This document shows positions 1 through 8,179 of a stretch of 64,000 nucleotides of DNA, in pieces. The notes beneath the pieces are model-generated. The model was given only the letters and a program-made list of their open reading frames with translations, made no database searches and had not been told where the DNA came from. Source of the DNA: Maridesulfovibrio sp. (GTDB taxonomy: Bacteria > Desulfobacterota > Desulfovibrionia > Desulfovibrionales > Desulfovibrionaceae). The translations under genes were made by a program, and so were the position numbers. Location of the stretch: NCBI RefSeq assembly GCF_963667685.1, contig NZ_OY763930.1:555001-619000 (forward strand), written 5' to 3'. Every line of letters starts with the position of its first letter. Position 1 is the first letter of the stretch.

Positions 1-593
1 GTTGTCATCACCACTGCCAAACCCCGATTTGCAAGATTACTTATAATCTCCAACGTTCTGAGCTGATTACCGAAATCCAGATGAGATGTAGGCTCATCCA
101 ATAAAAGAATCCGTGCTTCCTGCGCTATGGCCCTGGCAAACAAAATCAACTGTCTCTCTCCACCGCTGGTCTTGTTATAAGGCTTTTCAGCCAGATCAGC
201 TATACCAAAAGAAGCCATTGCTTGTAACGAAACTTCATAATCATGCGCTGAAGGTGAGGCAAAAGCCCCCAAATGAGCAGTTCGCCCCATGACAACTACA
301 TCTATTGCAGAAAATGCAAAAACAGGGGTGTGCATTTGCGGCACAAAGGCTATCGCCAAGGCTGCTTTTTTACGGCTCATTTCATGAATATGACATCCGT
401 CCAGCTCTACATACCCGAAATCAGGAACAGCCAGCCCGGCCATACAACGCATAAGTGTTGATTTACCGGTTCCATTAGGCCCTAAAATGGAAAGAACCTC
501 CCCTGCGTGAACATCAAGACTTATGCCAGACCAGACAGGCTCACCCTGTTCATATGAAAAGCTCAAATCAGAAACTGACAGAACTATGCCCAT
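1..593 (-). CDS. Iron/metallophore ABC transporter, ATP-binding subunit (C-terminus cut by window edge)
   Basis: ATPase that would power the FecCD-type permease encoded next to it; cytoplasmic. The ATG at 593-591 opens a frame that runs off the left edge after about 197 codons. Visible in order: Walker A GPNGTGKST near residue 37, a Q-loop around FVPQM, the ABC signature as KTSGGERQ (TSGGE rather than LSGGQ) and Walker B ILLLDEPTSHLD. The start overlaps the end of the permease gene by 10 bp, so the two are translationally coupled and the transcribed order is binding protein, permease, ATPase. The family (FecE/FhuC/BtuD) imports ferric siderophores, haem or cobalamin; the substrate cannot be decided from the ATPase. 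Confidence 0.93.
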   Translation of the reverse strand, partial: MGIVLSVSDLSFSYEQGEPVWSGISLDVHAGEVLSILGPNGTGKSTLMRCMAGLAVPDFGYVELDGCHIHEMSRKKAALAIAFVPQMHTPVFAFSAIDVVVMGRTAHLGAFASPSAHDYEVSLQAMASFGIADLAEKPYNKTSGGERQLILFARAIAQEARILLLDEPTSHLDFGNQLRTLEIISNLANRGLAVVMT

Positions 594-1633
594 CCTGTTT
601 TCCCCTTAGTCAGAAGCCATGCGAAAAATGGTGCTCCTACCGTTGCGGTCAGAATCCCCAAAGGAATCTCCGCAGCACTTATATTTCTGGCAACACCATC
701 AATAAGAACAAGGTAGCAGGCTCCCAGAGCAAGACTTGCAGGAATGAGCTTCATATAATCAGGTCCGACCAGCATTCTGGCAAGATGCGGAACAACCAGT
801 CCTACCCATCCTATAATCCCGCTAACTGAAACAGCACTGGCAGTAATCACCGTAACGCCAAGAATCACCCCGATACGCAACTTTCCGGCTTCAACTCCGA
901 GTATTCTGGCTTCCTCATCCCCCAATGACAAAACATTAAGCCGCCAACGCATAAGCATGAGAAACATAATGCTGATCAGCATGGGCAAGAGAACTGTATA
1001 AAGATCCTCCATTGTAATTGAGGCCAATGACCCCATAAGCCAGTAAACAATTGCCGGGAGCTTATCATCAGGATCAGCCATATACTTTACAAGAGAGAGC
1101 AGGGACTGAAAAAAAGCTCCTACAATAACTCCGCCAAGCACAATGATCATATTGCCGCTGCCTTTGTAAAATTTACTCATCAGCCATGCAGCAGAAACAG
1201 CACATATGCCAGACAAAAACGCGCACCCTTGGATCATGAAAGGCTGGTTCCAAATAACAATTCCTAAAGCAGCTCCGAACCCGGCCCCGGATGCAACACC
1301 CAGCACATACGGCGAAACCAGAGGGTTGCGAAAAAGGCCTTGAAATGCAGCCCCCGACACAGACAATCCCCCGCCGATAAGCATTGCCGCGAGAATTCTG
1401 GGCAGGCGCACTTTCAGGACCACCGTCTCCAGTACGCTTGATGAGACCTCGTTCACAGGAATTCCAAGCTTACCGCCGAATATGCGCAAAATATCCATAA
1501 GCTCTACTGGATATCTGCCCCACGCAAGACCAAGGCACATTGCCGCAGCCGGAGCAGCCAGAAGCAGGAAATAGAACCTGCTGCCTGGTGCTCGCCGTTT
1601 TTGTATATTGGATTTATTTATAAGGGATACCAT
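584..1633 (-). CDS. FecCD-family ABC transporter permease
   Basis: Inner-membrane permease of 349 residues, the usual size for the FecCD/BtuC family, with about ten hydrophobic segments. Family hallmarks are visible: the N-terminal YPVELMDILRIFG stretch, VRLPRILAAMLIGGGLSVSGAAFQG near residues 75-100 and, near residue 275, GIIGWVGLVVPHLARMLVGPD, which contains the loop that contacts the ATPase. It probably forms a homodimer. It overlaps the binding-protein gene upstream by 20 bp and the ATPase gene downstream by 10 bp, so this is one operon. The substrate is an iron-chelate or a related metal complex by family; nothing here narrows it further. Confidence 0.93.
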   Translation of the reverse strand: MVSLINKSNIQKRRAPGSRFYFLLLAAPAAAMCLGLAWGRYPVELMDILRIFGGKLGIPVNEVSSSVLETVVLKVRLPRILAAMLIGGGLSVSGAAFQGLFRNPLVSPYVLGVASGAGFGAALGIVIWNQPFMIQGCAFLSGICAVSAAWLMSKFYKGSGNMIIVLGGVIVGAFFQSLLSLVKYMADPDDKLPAIVYWLMGSLASITMEDLYTVLLPMLISIMFLMLMRWRLNVLSLGDEEARILGVEAGKLRIGVILGVTVITASAVSVSGIIGWVGLVVPHLARMLVGPDYMKLIPASLALGACYLVLIDGVARNISAAEIPLGILTATVGAPFFAWLLTKGKTGWA

Positions 1634-2666
1634 AGAATTCTTTATAGTAAGACTGAACCATTGAATCGAGGTCTACATCTTTAAATTTTTCAGGATAAAG
1701 AGTCTTTGCCATCCACAACTCGCCAAGTGCCATTGACTCAGGAAGACAATGACCCCATGGTTTCACATATTCAGGACAAATATAAACTTTATTGTTTTTA
1801 ACTGCGCGAACTTCTTTCCATGCATGATCATTTACTAATTGATCCTTAGCTTCGCGATGACGCCACTGTATGAAAATAACTTCAGGATTCCAGCGCAGCA
1901 CATCTTCCATGCTGACTTCCTTATATCCTACGATTTCAGCGGCAGCCACATTAACTCCCCCTGCTCGTTCCATAATTACACTGGTGTACTTACCACGCCC
2001 ATATGTTTTAAGGTTCGACCGGGCCATGTAGCAACGTACACGTTCAGCTTCCGGAATTATACCGAGATGAGCTTTAAGAATATCCTGATTTGCCTTAATC
2101 ACATTGATCAGTTTCTGCCCCTGTTCTCTCTTTCCAAAAACGTCAGCTATAATTTCGATACTCTCTTTCAAGCCTTCATTATAAGCTTTATCCGCATCTT
2201 TAAGTTCAGGATTGAGCTTTGAAGTCTGCTCGTATCCGGCAGCATAAAGACTGATAGCCACAACAGGAATTCCCGCATCGGTGATCTGGGAGATCATATC
2301 TTTCGGAGCGTAATGCGTGACGAAAACAATATCAGGATTGAGAGCCAGCAAGGCTTCCATATTTACAGTATTAAGCCCGCCCGGAGTAGGCATCTTATTG
2401 ATATTTTTAATACATTTAGCCGCACCCGGAAGATATTTATCCCACTTCTCTAAAATACCGACAACCTTGTCTGTGACACCAAGCTGGATTAAAATATCAA
2501 GAGTCTGATGTTGCAGAATTACAGCTCGGTCAATCTTATCCGGTACAGCTACAGTTCTACCGAGCTGATCTGTGACAGTCCTCTCAGCAAACACGGGAGA
2601 AGAAAGCAGAATCAGACAGTTCGTCATCACAAATATTCCCAAACAAAAGCCAATAAACCTCTTCAT
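1614..2666 (-). CDS. Periplasmic substrate-binding protein, FecB/HemV-like
   Basis: First gene of the importer operon, 350 residues. A cleavable signal peptide is clear: MKR, a hydrophobic core through about residue 24 and an SPVFA cleavage site before ERTVTDQ. The mature part begins with the family-typical VTDQLGRTVAVPDKIDRAVIL and has two Rossmann-like lobes joined by a long helix (PeriPBP class III), with LLALNPDIVFVTH in lobe 1 and LRWNPEVIFIQWRH in lobe 2. The C-terminal part (KVYICPEYVKPWGHCLPES) resembles metal or haem binding proteins of the HemV-2/CeuE type; I cannot choose among iron, nickel-chelate and haem. A GGAG-like ribosome site (AATGGAGATG) precedes the ATG. Confidence 0.88.
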   Translation of the reverse strand: MKRFIGFCLGIFVMTNCLILLSSPVFAERTVTDQLGRTVAVPDKIDRAVILQHQTLDILIQLGVTDKVVGILEKWDKYLPGAAKCIKNINKMPTPGGLNTVNMEALLALNPDIVFVTHYAPKDMISQITDAGIPVVAISLYAAGYEQTSKLNPELKDADKAYNEGLKESIEIIADVFGKREQGQKLINVIKANQDILKAHLGIIPEAERVRCYMARSNLKTYGRGKYTSVIMERAGGVNVAAAEIVGYKEVSMEDVLRWNPEVIFIQWRHREAKDQLVNDHAWKEVRAVKNNKVYICPEYVKPWGHCLPESMALGELWMAKTLYPEKFKDVDLDSMVQSYYKEFYGIPYK

Positions 2667-2929
2667 TTATTCATCTCCATTAATAAAACCGGTACGTGTA
2701 GATGTTGGAACAAATTTCATCACAAGATTTTGATTCAGTATGAATGCCATCAACTATTATGCTCAAAAAAACATAACACTATATTCAAACTAATGGCTAC
2801 GTAAAGAGATTTAAACGCGATATGGCACAAACGAAAAGAACCGCGAAGAGCAGCGTTAAAACGATTATTTGTGGATTAACTTTTTCATAAACCTAGCCGA
2901 CATAATGATTGTTCTCCCGTCAACCATAT
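2667..2929. other. Intergenic region upstream of the importer operon
   Basis: AT-rich, with no convincing ORF. It should hold the promoter of the importer operon on the minus strand. A partial Fur-like half-site (ATAATGATTGTT) sits near 2902-2913 but is too weak to call. I saw no B12-box or other riboswitch core. Confidence 0.4.
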
Positions 2930-2972
2930 CTTGAAAAATAAAAAAGGCCGTCCCTATTGGGGCGGCCTTTAA
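2930..2972 (-). terminator. Rho-independent terminator of the tmc operon
   Basis: Read on the minus strand, an AAAGGCCG/CGGCCTTT stem extended by CCC/GGG closes an AATA loop (2943-2970) and is followed by a T-rich tail. It lies about 27 nt after the tmcA stop codon. Confidence 0.9.
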
Positions 2973-2996
2973 GATCATATAAAGCAGTCAGTCCGA

Positions 2997-3401
2997 CTAG
3001 TGAGCTGCTGGGGCTGCACCGTTTTTGGGGTGGCAACCAGCACAGGATACGGGACCCTTGTCTTCTTTTACATGGCAGTCAGAGCAAAGCTTATGGTAAG
3101 CATTGCGCAGACCTGTTTTGCCTGTTTCTGGTTTAACTGCGTGGCAATCAGAGCACTTCTGGTCTTCGGAAGACTCGCCTTCAACGATCTTTCCGTCTTC
3201 CCAGACGTGATGGCATACCGCGCAATCTTCAATTCCAGCCATTTCATTATGTGCGTCATGTGCGAACACAGCAGCAGGTCTTTCATGCTTAGGGAAAGCC
3301 GGGTCCAGCAAGGAAGTGATATCTTCCTGACAGAACGCGGGAACCATGTAGAGCAAGACACAAGCGGCAATGACCGCAATAGAGAATACTCTTTTAATCA
3401 T
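2997..3401 (-). CDS. tmcA: TmcA, acidic type II tetrahaem cytochrome c3
   Basis: Periplasmic electron carrier that accepts electrons from hydrogenase-linked cytochrome c3 and passes them to the membrane-bound Tmc complex. The start is MIKRVFS at 3401, behind a perfect AGGAGG; a longer in-frame extension would overlap tmcB and lacks this site. The 134-residue product has a signal peptide ending near VPAFC-QEDI and four CxxCH haem motifs (CAVCH, CSDCH, CSDCH, CAGCH), with additional His residues for bis-His ligation. The sequence is rich in Asp and Glu, as expected for type II c3. It is the last gene of the operon and starts 13 nt after tmcB. Confidence 0.93.
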   Translation of the reverse strand: MIKRVFSIAVIAACVLLYMVPAFCQEDITSLLDPAFPKHERPAAVFAHDAHNEMAGIEDCAVCHHVWEDGKIVEGESSEDQKCSDCHAVKPETGKTGLRNAYHKLCSDCHVKEDKGPVSCAGCHPKNGAAPAAH

Positions 3402-3414
3402 TGTAATCTTCCTC

Positions 3415-4728
3415 CTACGCTTCCGGCTTTTCCATGAGGTCATAGATCAGATCACCGAAGAACTTAATCTCCATACCCAGTTCATAATAATGAACGAGAT
3501 CTTCGAGTCCACCATGGCAGTTGTGGCAAGGAGCGAGAATTGTTTTCACGCCAGTTGCCTTAAGCTGCTCGGCTTTGATCTTGTTACCCTTCATACGGAC
3601 GTTTTTAAAAGGAGGACCACAGTTAATAACACCACCACCAGCAGCACAGCAGTAGTTGTGCTCAAGGTTGGGAGTCATTTCAACAACGTTCTCACAAATT
3701 GCATGTGCAAGCTTGCGGGACTGTTCCATCAGACCACGACCGCGGATAACGTTACATGGGTCATGAACAGTGATGGGTTCCTTGAATTTTTCACGCAGTT
3801 TGATTTTTCCAGCTTCAAAAAGCTCCCAGAAAAATTCAATGGAGTGAACAACTTCAATGGGGTACATTTCCCATGCGTCCCAACGGTTACCCTGATCATA
3901 GATGGAGCGGAATGCGTGACCGCACTCACCCATTACGATGCGTTTACATTTGAGATCCAAAGCGGATTCAAAGTGACGCTTTTTAAGGCGGCCCATCATT
4001 TCAAAGTCACCGGTAAACATACACATGTCAGAGTTATCCCAGCCCGGTTCTGTGGGCATGGTGAAATCAACCCCGGCTTCATTGAAAATGTATGCAGCCT
4101 GATAAATCAGCTGGGTACGGAATTTCGGCTCCGGAGCGATAACTGAATAGTAGATATCAGCGCCTTCTTTATCGAGAGGAATGCGCAGGTTAGGCATTTC
4201 ATCACGGGCTTCATCTTCCTGCCACTGCAAAGTATCCGGCCATTCATCATCTTTGAGCCACATCTGGTTCATGGTGGCGGAATGAGAATGTGCGGTATCC
4301 TGAATATACTGTGGGGTTACGCCGAGCTTATGGCACATACGGCGTACCATACTCATAATATACCCAGTGTCGATTCCCAGCGGACAGAAATGAATACAGC
4401 GACGGCAGAGGTTACACTCGGTGTAAGAAATCTGCGCCATCTCATACACTTCGTCTGCGGTCAGCTTGTAGTTCTTGCGCAGAATCTTGCCCAATGTCTG
4501 GTGAACTTTACCAGCAGGAGAATACTTGGGGTCCTTCTCTTGGGACATATAGTAATGGCAGGCTTCGGAGCACATACCGCAACGCATACAAGTCTCAGCA
4601 TAAAGCTTGAGTTTTGCGCCGGCTTCTCCTTCGATAACCTGCTTAAGAGTATTTTCGATACGTTCAGGAGTCAGGCGGGAAACCCCCCGCTCGAGTCCAA
4701 CGTCTTCGATTTTCCTGTCGAATGTCAT
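3415..4728 (-). CDS. tmcB: TmcB, HdrD-like cytoplasmic Fe-S protein
   Basis: 437-residue cytoplasmic subunit of the Tmc complex, related to heterodisulfide reductase subunit D. Two [4Fe-4S] motifs lie near the N-terminus: CMRCGMCSEACHYY (residues about 47-60) and CNLCRRCIHFCPLG (about 106-119). The C-terminal half carries CCG-type cysteine clusters: HDPCN, NYCCAAGGG and APCHNCHGG. By family it receives electrons from the membrane subunit TmcC and hands them to a cytoplasmic acceptor linked to sulfate reduction. GGAG precedes the ATG. It lies 25 nt after tmcC. Confidence 0.93.
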   Translation of the reverse strand: MTFDRKIEDVGLERGVSRLTPERIENTLKQVIEGEAGAKLKLYAETCMRCGMCSEACHYYMSQEKDPKYSPAGKVHQTLGKILRKNYKLTADEVYEMAQISYTECNLCRRCIHFCPLGIDTGYIMSMVRRMCHKLGVTPQYIQDTAHSHSATMNQMWLKDDEWPDTLQWQEDEARDEMPNLRIPLDKEGADIYYSVIAPEPKFRTQLIYQAAYIFNEAGVDFTMPTEPGWDNSDMCMFTGDFEMMGRLKKRHFESALDLKCKRIVMGECGHAFRSIYDQGNRWDAWEMYPIEVVHSIEFFWELFEAGKIKLREKFKEPITVHDPCNVIRGRGLMEQSRKLAHAICENVVEMTPNLEHNYCCAAGGGVINCGPPFKNVRMKGNKIKAEQLKATGVKTILAPCHNCHGGLEDLVHYYELGMEIKFFGDLIYDLMEKPEA

Positions 4729-4753
4729 TTTTAGTACTCCTTACGGGATTTGG

Positions 4754-5413
4754 TTACCAGTCCTTACAGCGACGGACACCGCCGAACTCGGAACCAATAT
4801 AGGCTCTTGTGAACAGGCCGAACAGCATGTGGCTCAAACGGGTGAAAGGAATGCTGATGAGCATAAGTTCACCACAGAGAATATGCAGAATAAGCATGAC
4901 CTTGGCATCACCTATTTCATGGTAAGCCAGTACGCCGGTCAGAAAAACAAGACCGGGAACAGCCAGAGCTATCCAGTCTTTACCGGTGGTCAGGTATGCA
5001 ACGTCTTTCTGCAGAAAACGGCGGGCGCCGAAATATATGCAGCAGACAACAACCAGGATTGCCATGATATCAGCAATATTATCCGGGAGAGTCGGCCAGC
5101 TGATGCCGAAGAACTGATCCCAAAGAACCACATGCCCCAAAAGGAACAGAGGTACAATGACAAGACAAATATGGAAAACAAAGGTCATCATCGCAGTCCA
5201 GGGATTGCGCTGCCAACCAAGTGCTTTAGTAGGATTAATCCATGCCATTATGGAACGGAATCCCCATTTAAGGCTCATGTAATGCAGGGACGAAATATCC
5301 TTTGCCTTTGCGAGCTTGTACATGGAAACGATTCTGTAGATAGAGCCGAGAATAAATACGCCCCAGGCGAACCACGCCAGAGGACCGACAACGAAAGCAT
5401 AAGCACTATTCAT
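4754..5413 (-). CDS. tmcC: TmcC, membrane cytochrome b subunit of Tmc
   Basis: Integral membrane protein of 219 residues with about five transmembrane helices, related to the NarI/DsrM cytochrome b family. His residues suited to haem b ligation lie in several helices (for example FHICLVIVPLFLLGHVV and LILHILCGELMLI). It would link periplasmic TmcA to cytoplasmic TmcB. The C-terminus ends in soluble VRRCKDW. It sits 16 nt downstream of tmcD and 25 nt upstream of tmcB, so it is part of one transcript. Confidence 0.9.
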   Translation of the reverse strand: MNSAYAFVVGPLAWFAWGVFILGSIYRIVSMYKLAKAKDISSLHYMSLKWGFRSIMAWINPTKALGWQRNPWTAMMTFVFHICLVIVPLFLLGHVVLWDQFFGISWPTLPDNIADIMAILVVVCCIYFGARRFLQKDVAYLTTGKDWIALAVPGLVFLTGVLAYHEIGDAKVMLILHILCGELMLISIPFTRLSHMLFGLFTRAYIGSEFGGVRRCKDW

Positions 5414-5429
5414 TTGTAATTCCTCCGGG

Positions 5430-6683
5430 TTAGAATTCGCTTACATCGGCGACGATGCGGACATACTTTCCAGCGTCAATGGCACGAATAAGGATCTTGG
5501 AGCTGTCAGGACTGAAAACAGGTTCCCAACACTGATCAAAGTCTTGGCCGTATGGCTTGCCATCGAGAACGATAGTGTAACGTCCATTTTTTTCAACCTT
5601 GGCAGCAACCTTTGTGCTGTCGGGGCTGAAGACTGGTTTCCATGCCATTGGGAACACACCGGGCCAGACCTTACCGTCACACATAACAGTGTAGTCGTTT
5701 TTGTCTTTGCCAAGTGCTGCGGCACGATTACCGTCGGGACTTACTGCCAGATCAATAACCACCGGAGCAGTAATAGACCAGGGACGACCATCAACTGCAA
5801 CGGTAAAAGAACCGAAAGTAGGTGCCACAATAGCCCAGAGCTTTTCGCCATCTGCGCTGAACTGCTGATGCCAGCAGTTGGCCATCTCGTTCTTCCAGAT
5901 CAATTCGCCATCCTGAGCCATACCCCATTTCCCACCCAGACGAACAGGAGCTACAAGAGCACCGGTTACAGGGTTGAAGCTGGGAGCCCAGACACACTGG
6001 TATTCACGCTGCCAGATTTTTCCATCAACTGCGATGGTGTAATCATAGAGAGTTTTTCTAACCTGACAGGCAACCTTTTCACTCTTGGCATCAAATACCG
6101 GAGTGTAACAGTTCATAAAAACGCTATCCCAGGCAGTACCGTTCACAGCGACAGAGAAGATACCTTTCTGAAAGGTTTCAATATCAGCCTGAGGCATAGA
6201 GGTCACCTGAACTACAGCAGCAGTGGATTTTCCATCACTTCCTGCGGTGAAACTGTTCGCGTTCTCAAAAAAGTTATCCCAGAGGACACCATCCACACCC
6301 ATTCCGTATTCCGTATCCTGCTGCACAGCACAGATAATGGAACCTTCAGGGCCGAACATAGTCTTCCAGATGTAGCCGTAGTTTTCCGGCCAGTGTTCGC
6401 CGTCTACAGACAGAGTCCATTCACCCATCTGCTGGGCAATACCAGTGAACCTGCCGTCAGGTGCGAATTTGGGGTAGAATATCCTGTCGTATGCTTCTTC
6501 CCAAATTTCACCGTTAACGCAAGCTGTGAATTCCAATTCGCCTTTATTAACAACCGCTCCGACCTTTTCACCGTCAGGGCTGGCATGGAATTCTTCCACC
6601 CACTCAAATTTATCGGACCAAGATCCTGTATCCTGGACCTCTCGCCTACCGGGATTCCAATCCCACGTGGACGCATCGGGCAT
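5430..6683 (-). CDS. tmcD: TmcD, Trp-rich WD40/TolB-like propeller protein of Tmc
   Basis: 417-residue protein with no signal peptide and about eight repeats of a roughly 45-residue unit with the pattern FSPDSxKVAAxVxxxGxYTIxVDGKxW. The repeats end in a conserved Trp, which makes the protein strikingly Trp-rich and suggests a beta-propeller. It is the first gene of the operon here; transcription runs tmcD-tmcC-tmcB-tmcA. A strong AGGAGG lies 6 nt before the ATG. By family it is the fourth, cytoplasmic component of the Tmc complex, and its exact role is not established. Confidence 0.88.
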   Translation of the reverse strand: MPDASTWDWNPGRREVQDTGSWSDKFEWVEEFHASPDGEKVGAVVNKGELEFTACVNGEIWEEAYDRIFYPKFAPDGRFTGIAQQMGEWTLSVDGEHWPENYGYIWKTMFGPEGSIICAVQQDTEYGMGVDGVLWDNFFENANSFTAGSDGKSTAAVVQVTSMPQADIETFQKGIFSVAVNGTAWDSVFMNCYTPVFDAKSEKVACQVRKTLYDYTIAVDGKIWQREYQCVWAPSFNPVTGALVAPVRLGGKWGMAQDGELIWKNEMANCWHQQFSADGEKLWAIVAPTFGSFTVAVDGRPWSITAPVVIDLAVSPDGNRAAALGKDKNDYTVMCDGKVWPGVFPMAWKPVFSPDSTKVAAKVEKNGRYTIVLDGKPYGQDFDQCWEPVFSPDSSKILIRAIDAGKYVRIVADVSEF

Positions 6684-6699
6684 CTCACGCCTCCTAATT

Positions 6700-6741
6700 C
6701 CGACAATTCGGTCTATCCGCCAATATTCCGAATATACTCGG
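6700..6741 (-). promoter_or_regulatory. Two inverted repeats in the tmc leader (candidate operators)
   Basis: CCGACAATTCGG (6700-6711) and CCGAATATACTCGG (6728-6741) are each inverted repeats with CCGA/TCGG arms. Their centres are 29 bp apart, just upstream of the tmcD ribosome site, and the second overlaps a possible -10 (TATATT on the minus strand). They could bind a dimeric regulator twice; none is identified. Confidence 0.4.
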
Positions 6742-6822
6742 TTTTCCGGGTACGATTAAGCACCCAAGTTTTCTAACCAACAAAATAGTCCCGTCTTTGG
6801 TCGAAACAAACCTCGTCACAAA

Positions 6823-6846
6823 AAGGCCGGAGACCCGTCCGGCCTT
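6823..6846 (-). terminator. Rho-independent terminator between the acyl-CoA synthetase and tmc operons
   Basis: AAGGCCGGA/TCCGGCCTT nine-base-pair stem with a 6-nt loop and a short T run on the minus strand. It is the second of two terminators in the 421-bp gap upstream of tmcD and insulates tmc from upstream transcription. Confidence 0.75.
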
Positions 6847-6930
6847 ATAACTGCAAGTTAAGTGGCACATTTTACAAAGTAGGACAATACCATCTGAGGG
6901 GTTTGGGCGAGGATTTTTTACAAAATAAAA

Positions 6931-6963
6931 GGGTGAGTACCACTACAATACGGTGACTCACCC
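6931..6963 (-). terminator. Rho-independent terminator downstream of the P-loop/DRTGG gene
   Basis: On the minus strand a GGGTGAGT...ACTCACCC stem, extended inside by a bulge and ACC/GGT, is followed by TTTTATTTTG. It lies about 140 nt after the stop at 7105. The roughly 85 nt between this and the next terminator hold no ORF; the rest of 6684-7104 shows nothing else. Confidence 0.75.
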
Positions 6964-7104
6964 ATCTATAAACACTTAAATTTCAGATAGATATAAAGAA
7001 TTAAAACATCTCAAAAAGCGGAAATTCCACTAAGCAGTTAAAATTAACTATTTTTTATTCCTACGATAACAGTAGGACATATTACCTACCTTTGCAAGAG
7101 GTAA

Positions 7105-8169
7105 TCACAGGTCCAGTTCTTCAAAAATGTAGTCGTAATCTAACTCGGAGTTGACCAATCCTGCTCCGTGATTAATCTTGATCATATCCCTGAGTTTATA
7201 ACTTTCCTGTATTGCTTCCATCTTTTTGGCAACAGCATAAGTATCATCACGCACGACTATAACAGGAATTTCAAGCACTTCCGAGCGAGTAAGAATTATA
7301 TCGTTTGGATATAAGTTACCGGTCAGAATCAAGCAGGGGCAGCTGCCCTCAAGGGCAACCAGCTGGACATCAGCCCTATCACCGCCGACAATGACCGCAG
7401 AGTTCTTGTGCCGCCTAAAATGGGTAATAAAGTTTTCGACCTGCATCGTGCCGATAAGAAAATTTTCAACAACCCTGTCCGCCTTGGCGTGAGCGGAAAT
7501 AATCTTCCCGAACAATCTTTCAGCAAGGTCACTGACCTTGATGGCCCCCATAAGCGGATCACGGGGAATTACACCCAGAACTTTAACTCCTCTCTTTTCC
7601 AGAAACGGAATAATGAGTGAAGTCAGCTCATCCATATAATGTTCAGGAACATCATTAAAAACAACACCAAGAAAATCCTCTCCTAGTTCTCGATGAACAC
7701 GGAGAACATAATCGTAATGCAGTTCACTACTGTAGCGGTCAACCAGAATTGTCTTCGCACCCAGCGCGCGGGAAACGTCCGGCCCGCTCACACCGCAATA
7801 AGTTCCGGAACTTAGATAGCTGCCGGAACCACCGATGATCATAACATCTTTATCCCGACTGAGTTCTTTGTAAGAATCTACGATAGAAGGCATGAGATCG
7901 CCCATGTCTTCGGAAAATGCCTTGATGGTAAAATCGCGGGTAACCAGAACCGGAGTTACTTTGCCCGGGTCCTGCTCAAGATCCAGCACCTGCTGAATGA
8001 AAGCCGCATCCGCATCACCGGGTTTGTCCCCTTCCATATGGGGAACCGCACCCACAGGCTTCATGTACCCCACATTAAATCCGCTGTTGCGAAACTTAAG
8101 TCCCAGGGACATGGCCAGAAGGTTCTTACCGGAGTAACCGGTAGTGGAACCTATATATATACCTACCAT
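7105..8169 (-). CDS. P-loop (BioD-like) and DRTGG-domain protein, phosphotransacetylase N-terminal-domain family
   Basis: 354-residue cytoplasmic protein. An N-terminal BioD/CobB-like nucleotide-binding domain has the variant P-loop GSTTGYSGKN (residues about 7-16) and a conserved MIIGGSGSYLSSG stretch. A DRTGG domain follows near residues 215-330 (GGDRADVQLVAL and CLILTGNLYPND). This architecture matches the regulatory N-terminal region of long phosphotransacetylases without the catalytic domain. It starts 10 nt after the stop of an ADP-forming acyl-CoA synthetase gene, so the pair is one operon and probably acts together in acetyl- or acyl-CoA metabolism. The exact function is unknown; a regulatory nucleotide-binding role is an inference. 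Confidence 0.75.
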   Translation of the reverse strand: MVGIYIGSTTGYSGKNLLAMSLGLKFRNSGFNVGYMKPVGAVPHMEGDKPGDADAAFIQQVLDLEQDPGKVTPVLVTRDFTIKAFSEDMGDLMPSIVDSYKELSRDKDVMIIGGSGSYLSSGTYCGVSGPDVSRALGAKTILVDRYSSELHYDYVLRVHRELGEDFLGVVFNDVPEHYMDELTSLIIPFLEKRGVKVLGVIPRDPLMGAIKVSDLAERLFGKIISAHAKADRVVENFLIGTMQVENFITHFRRHKNSAVIVGGDRADVQLVALEGSCPCLILTGNLYPNDIILTRSEVLEIPVIVVRDDTYAVAKKMEAIQESYKLRDMIKINHGAGLVNSELDYDYIFEELDL

Positions 8170-8179
8170 TTATGCCTCC

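Noticed and set aside
2897-2914. ATAATGATTGTT as a possible Fur box for the ABC importer
   Set aside because: Only one half matches, and it lies about 230 bp before the start codon; this is not better than chance in AT-rich DNA.
3370-4146. 258-codon plus-strand frame antisense to tmcB
   Set aside because: TmcB on the other strand has complete Fe-S motifs; the antisense frame is featureless.
5544-6776. 410-codon plus-strand frame antisense to tmcD
   Set aside because: A shadow of the repetitive Trp-rich tmcD; no ribosome site and no domain.
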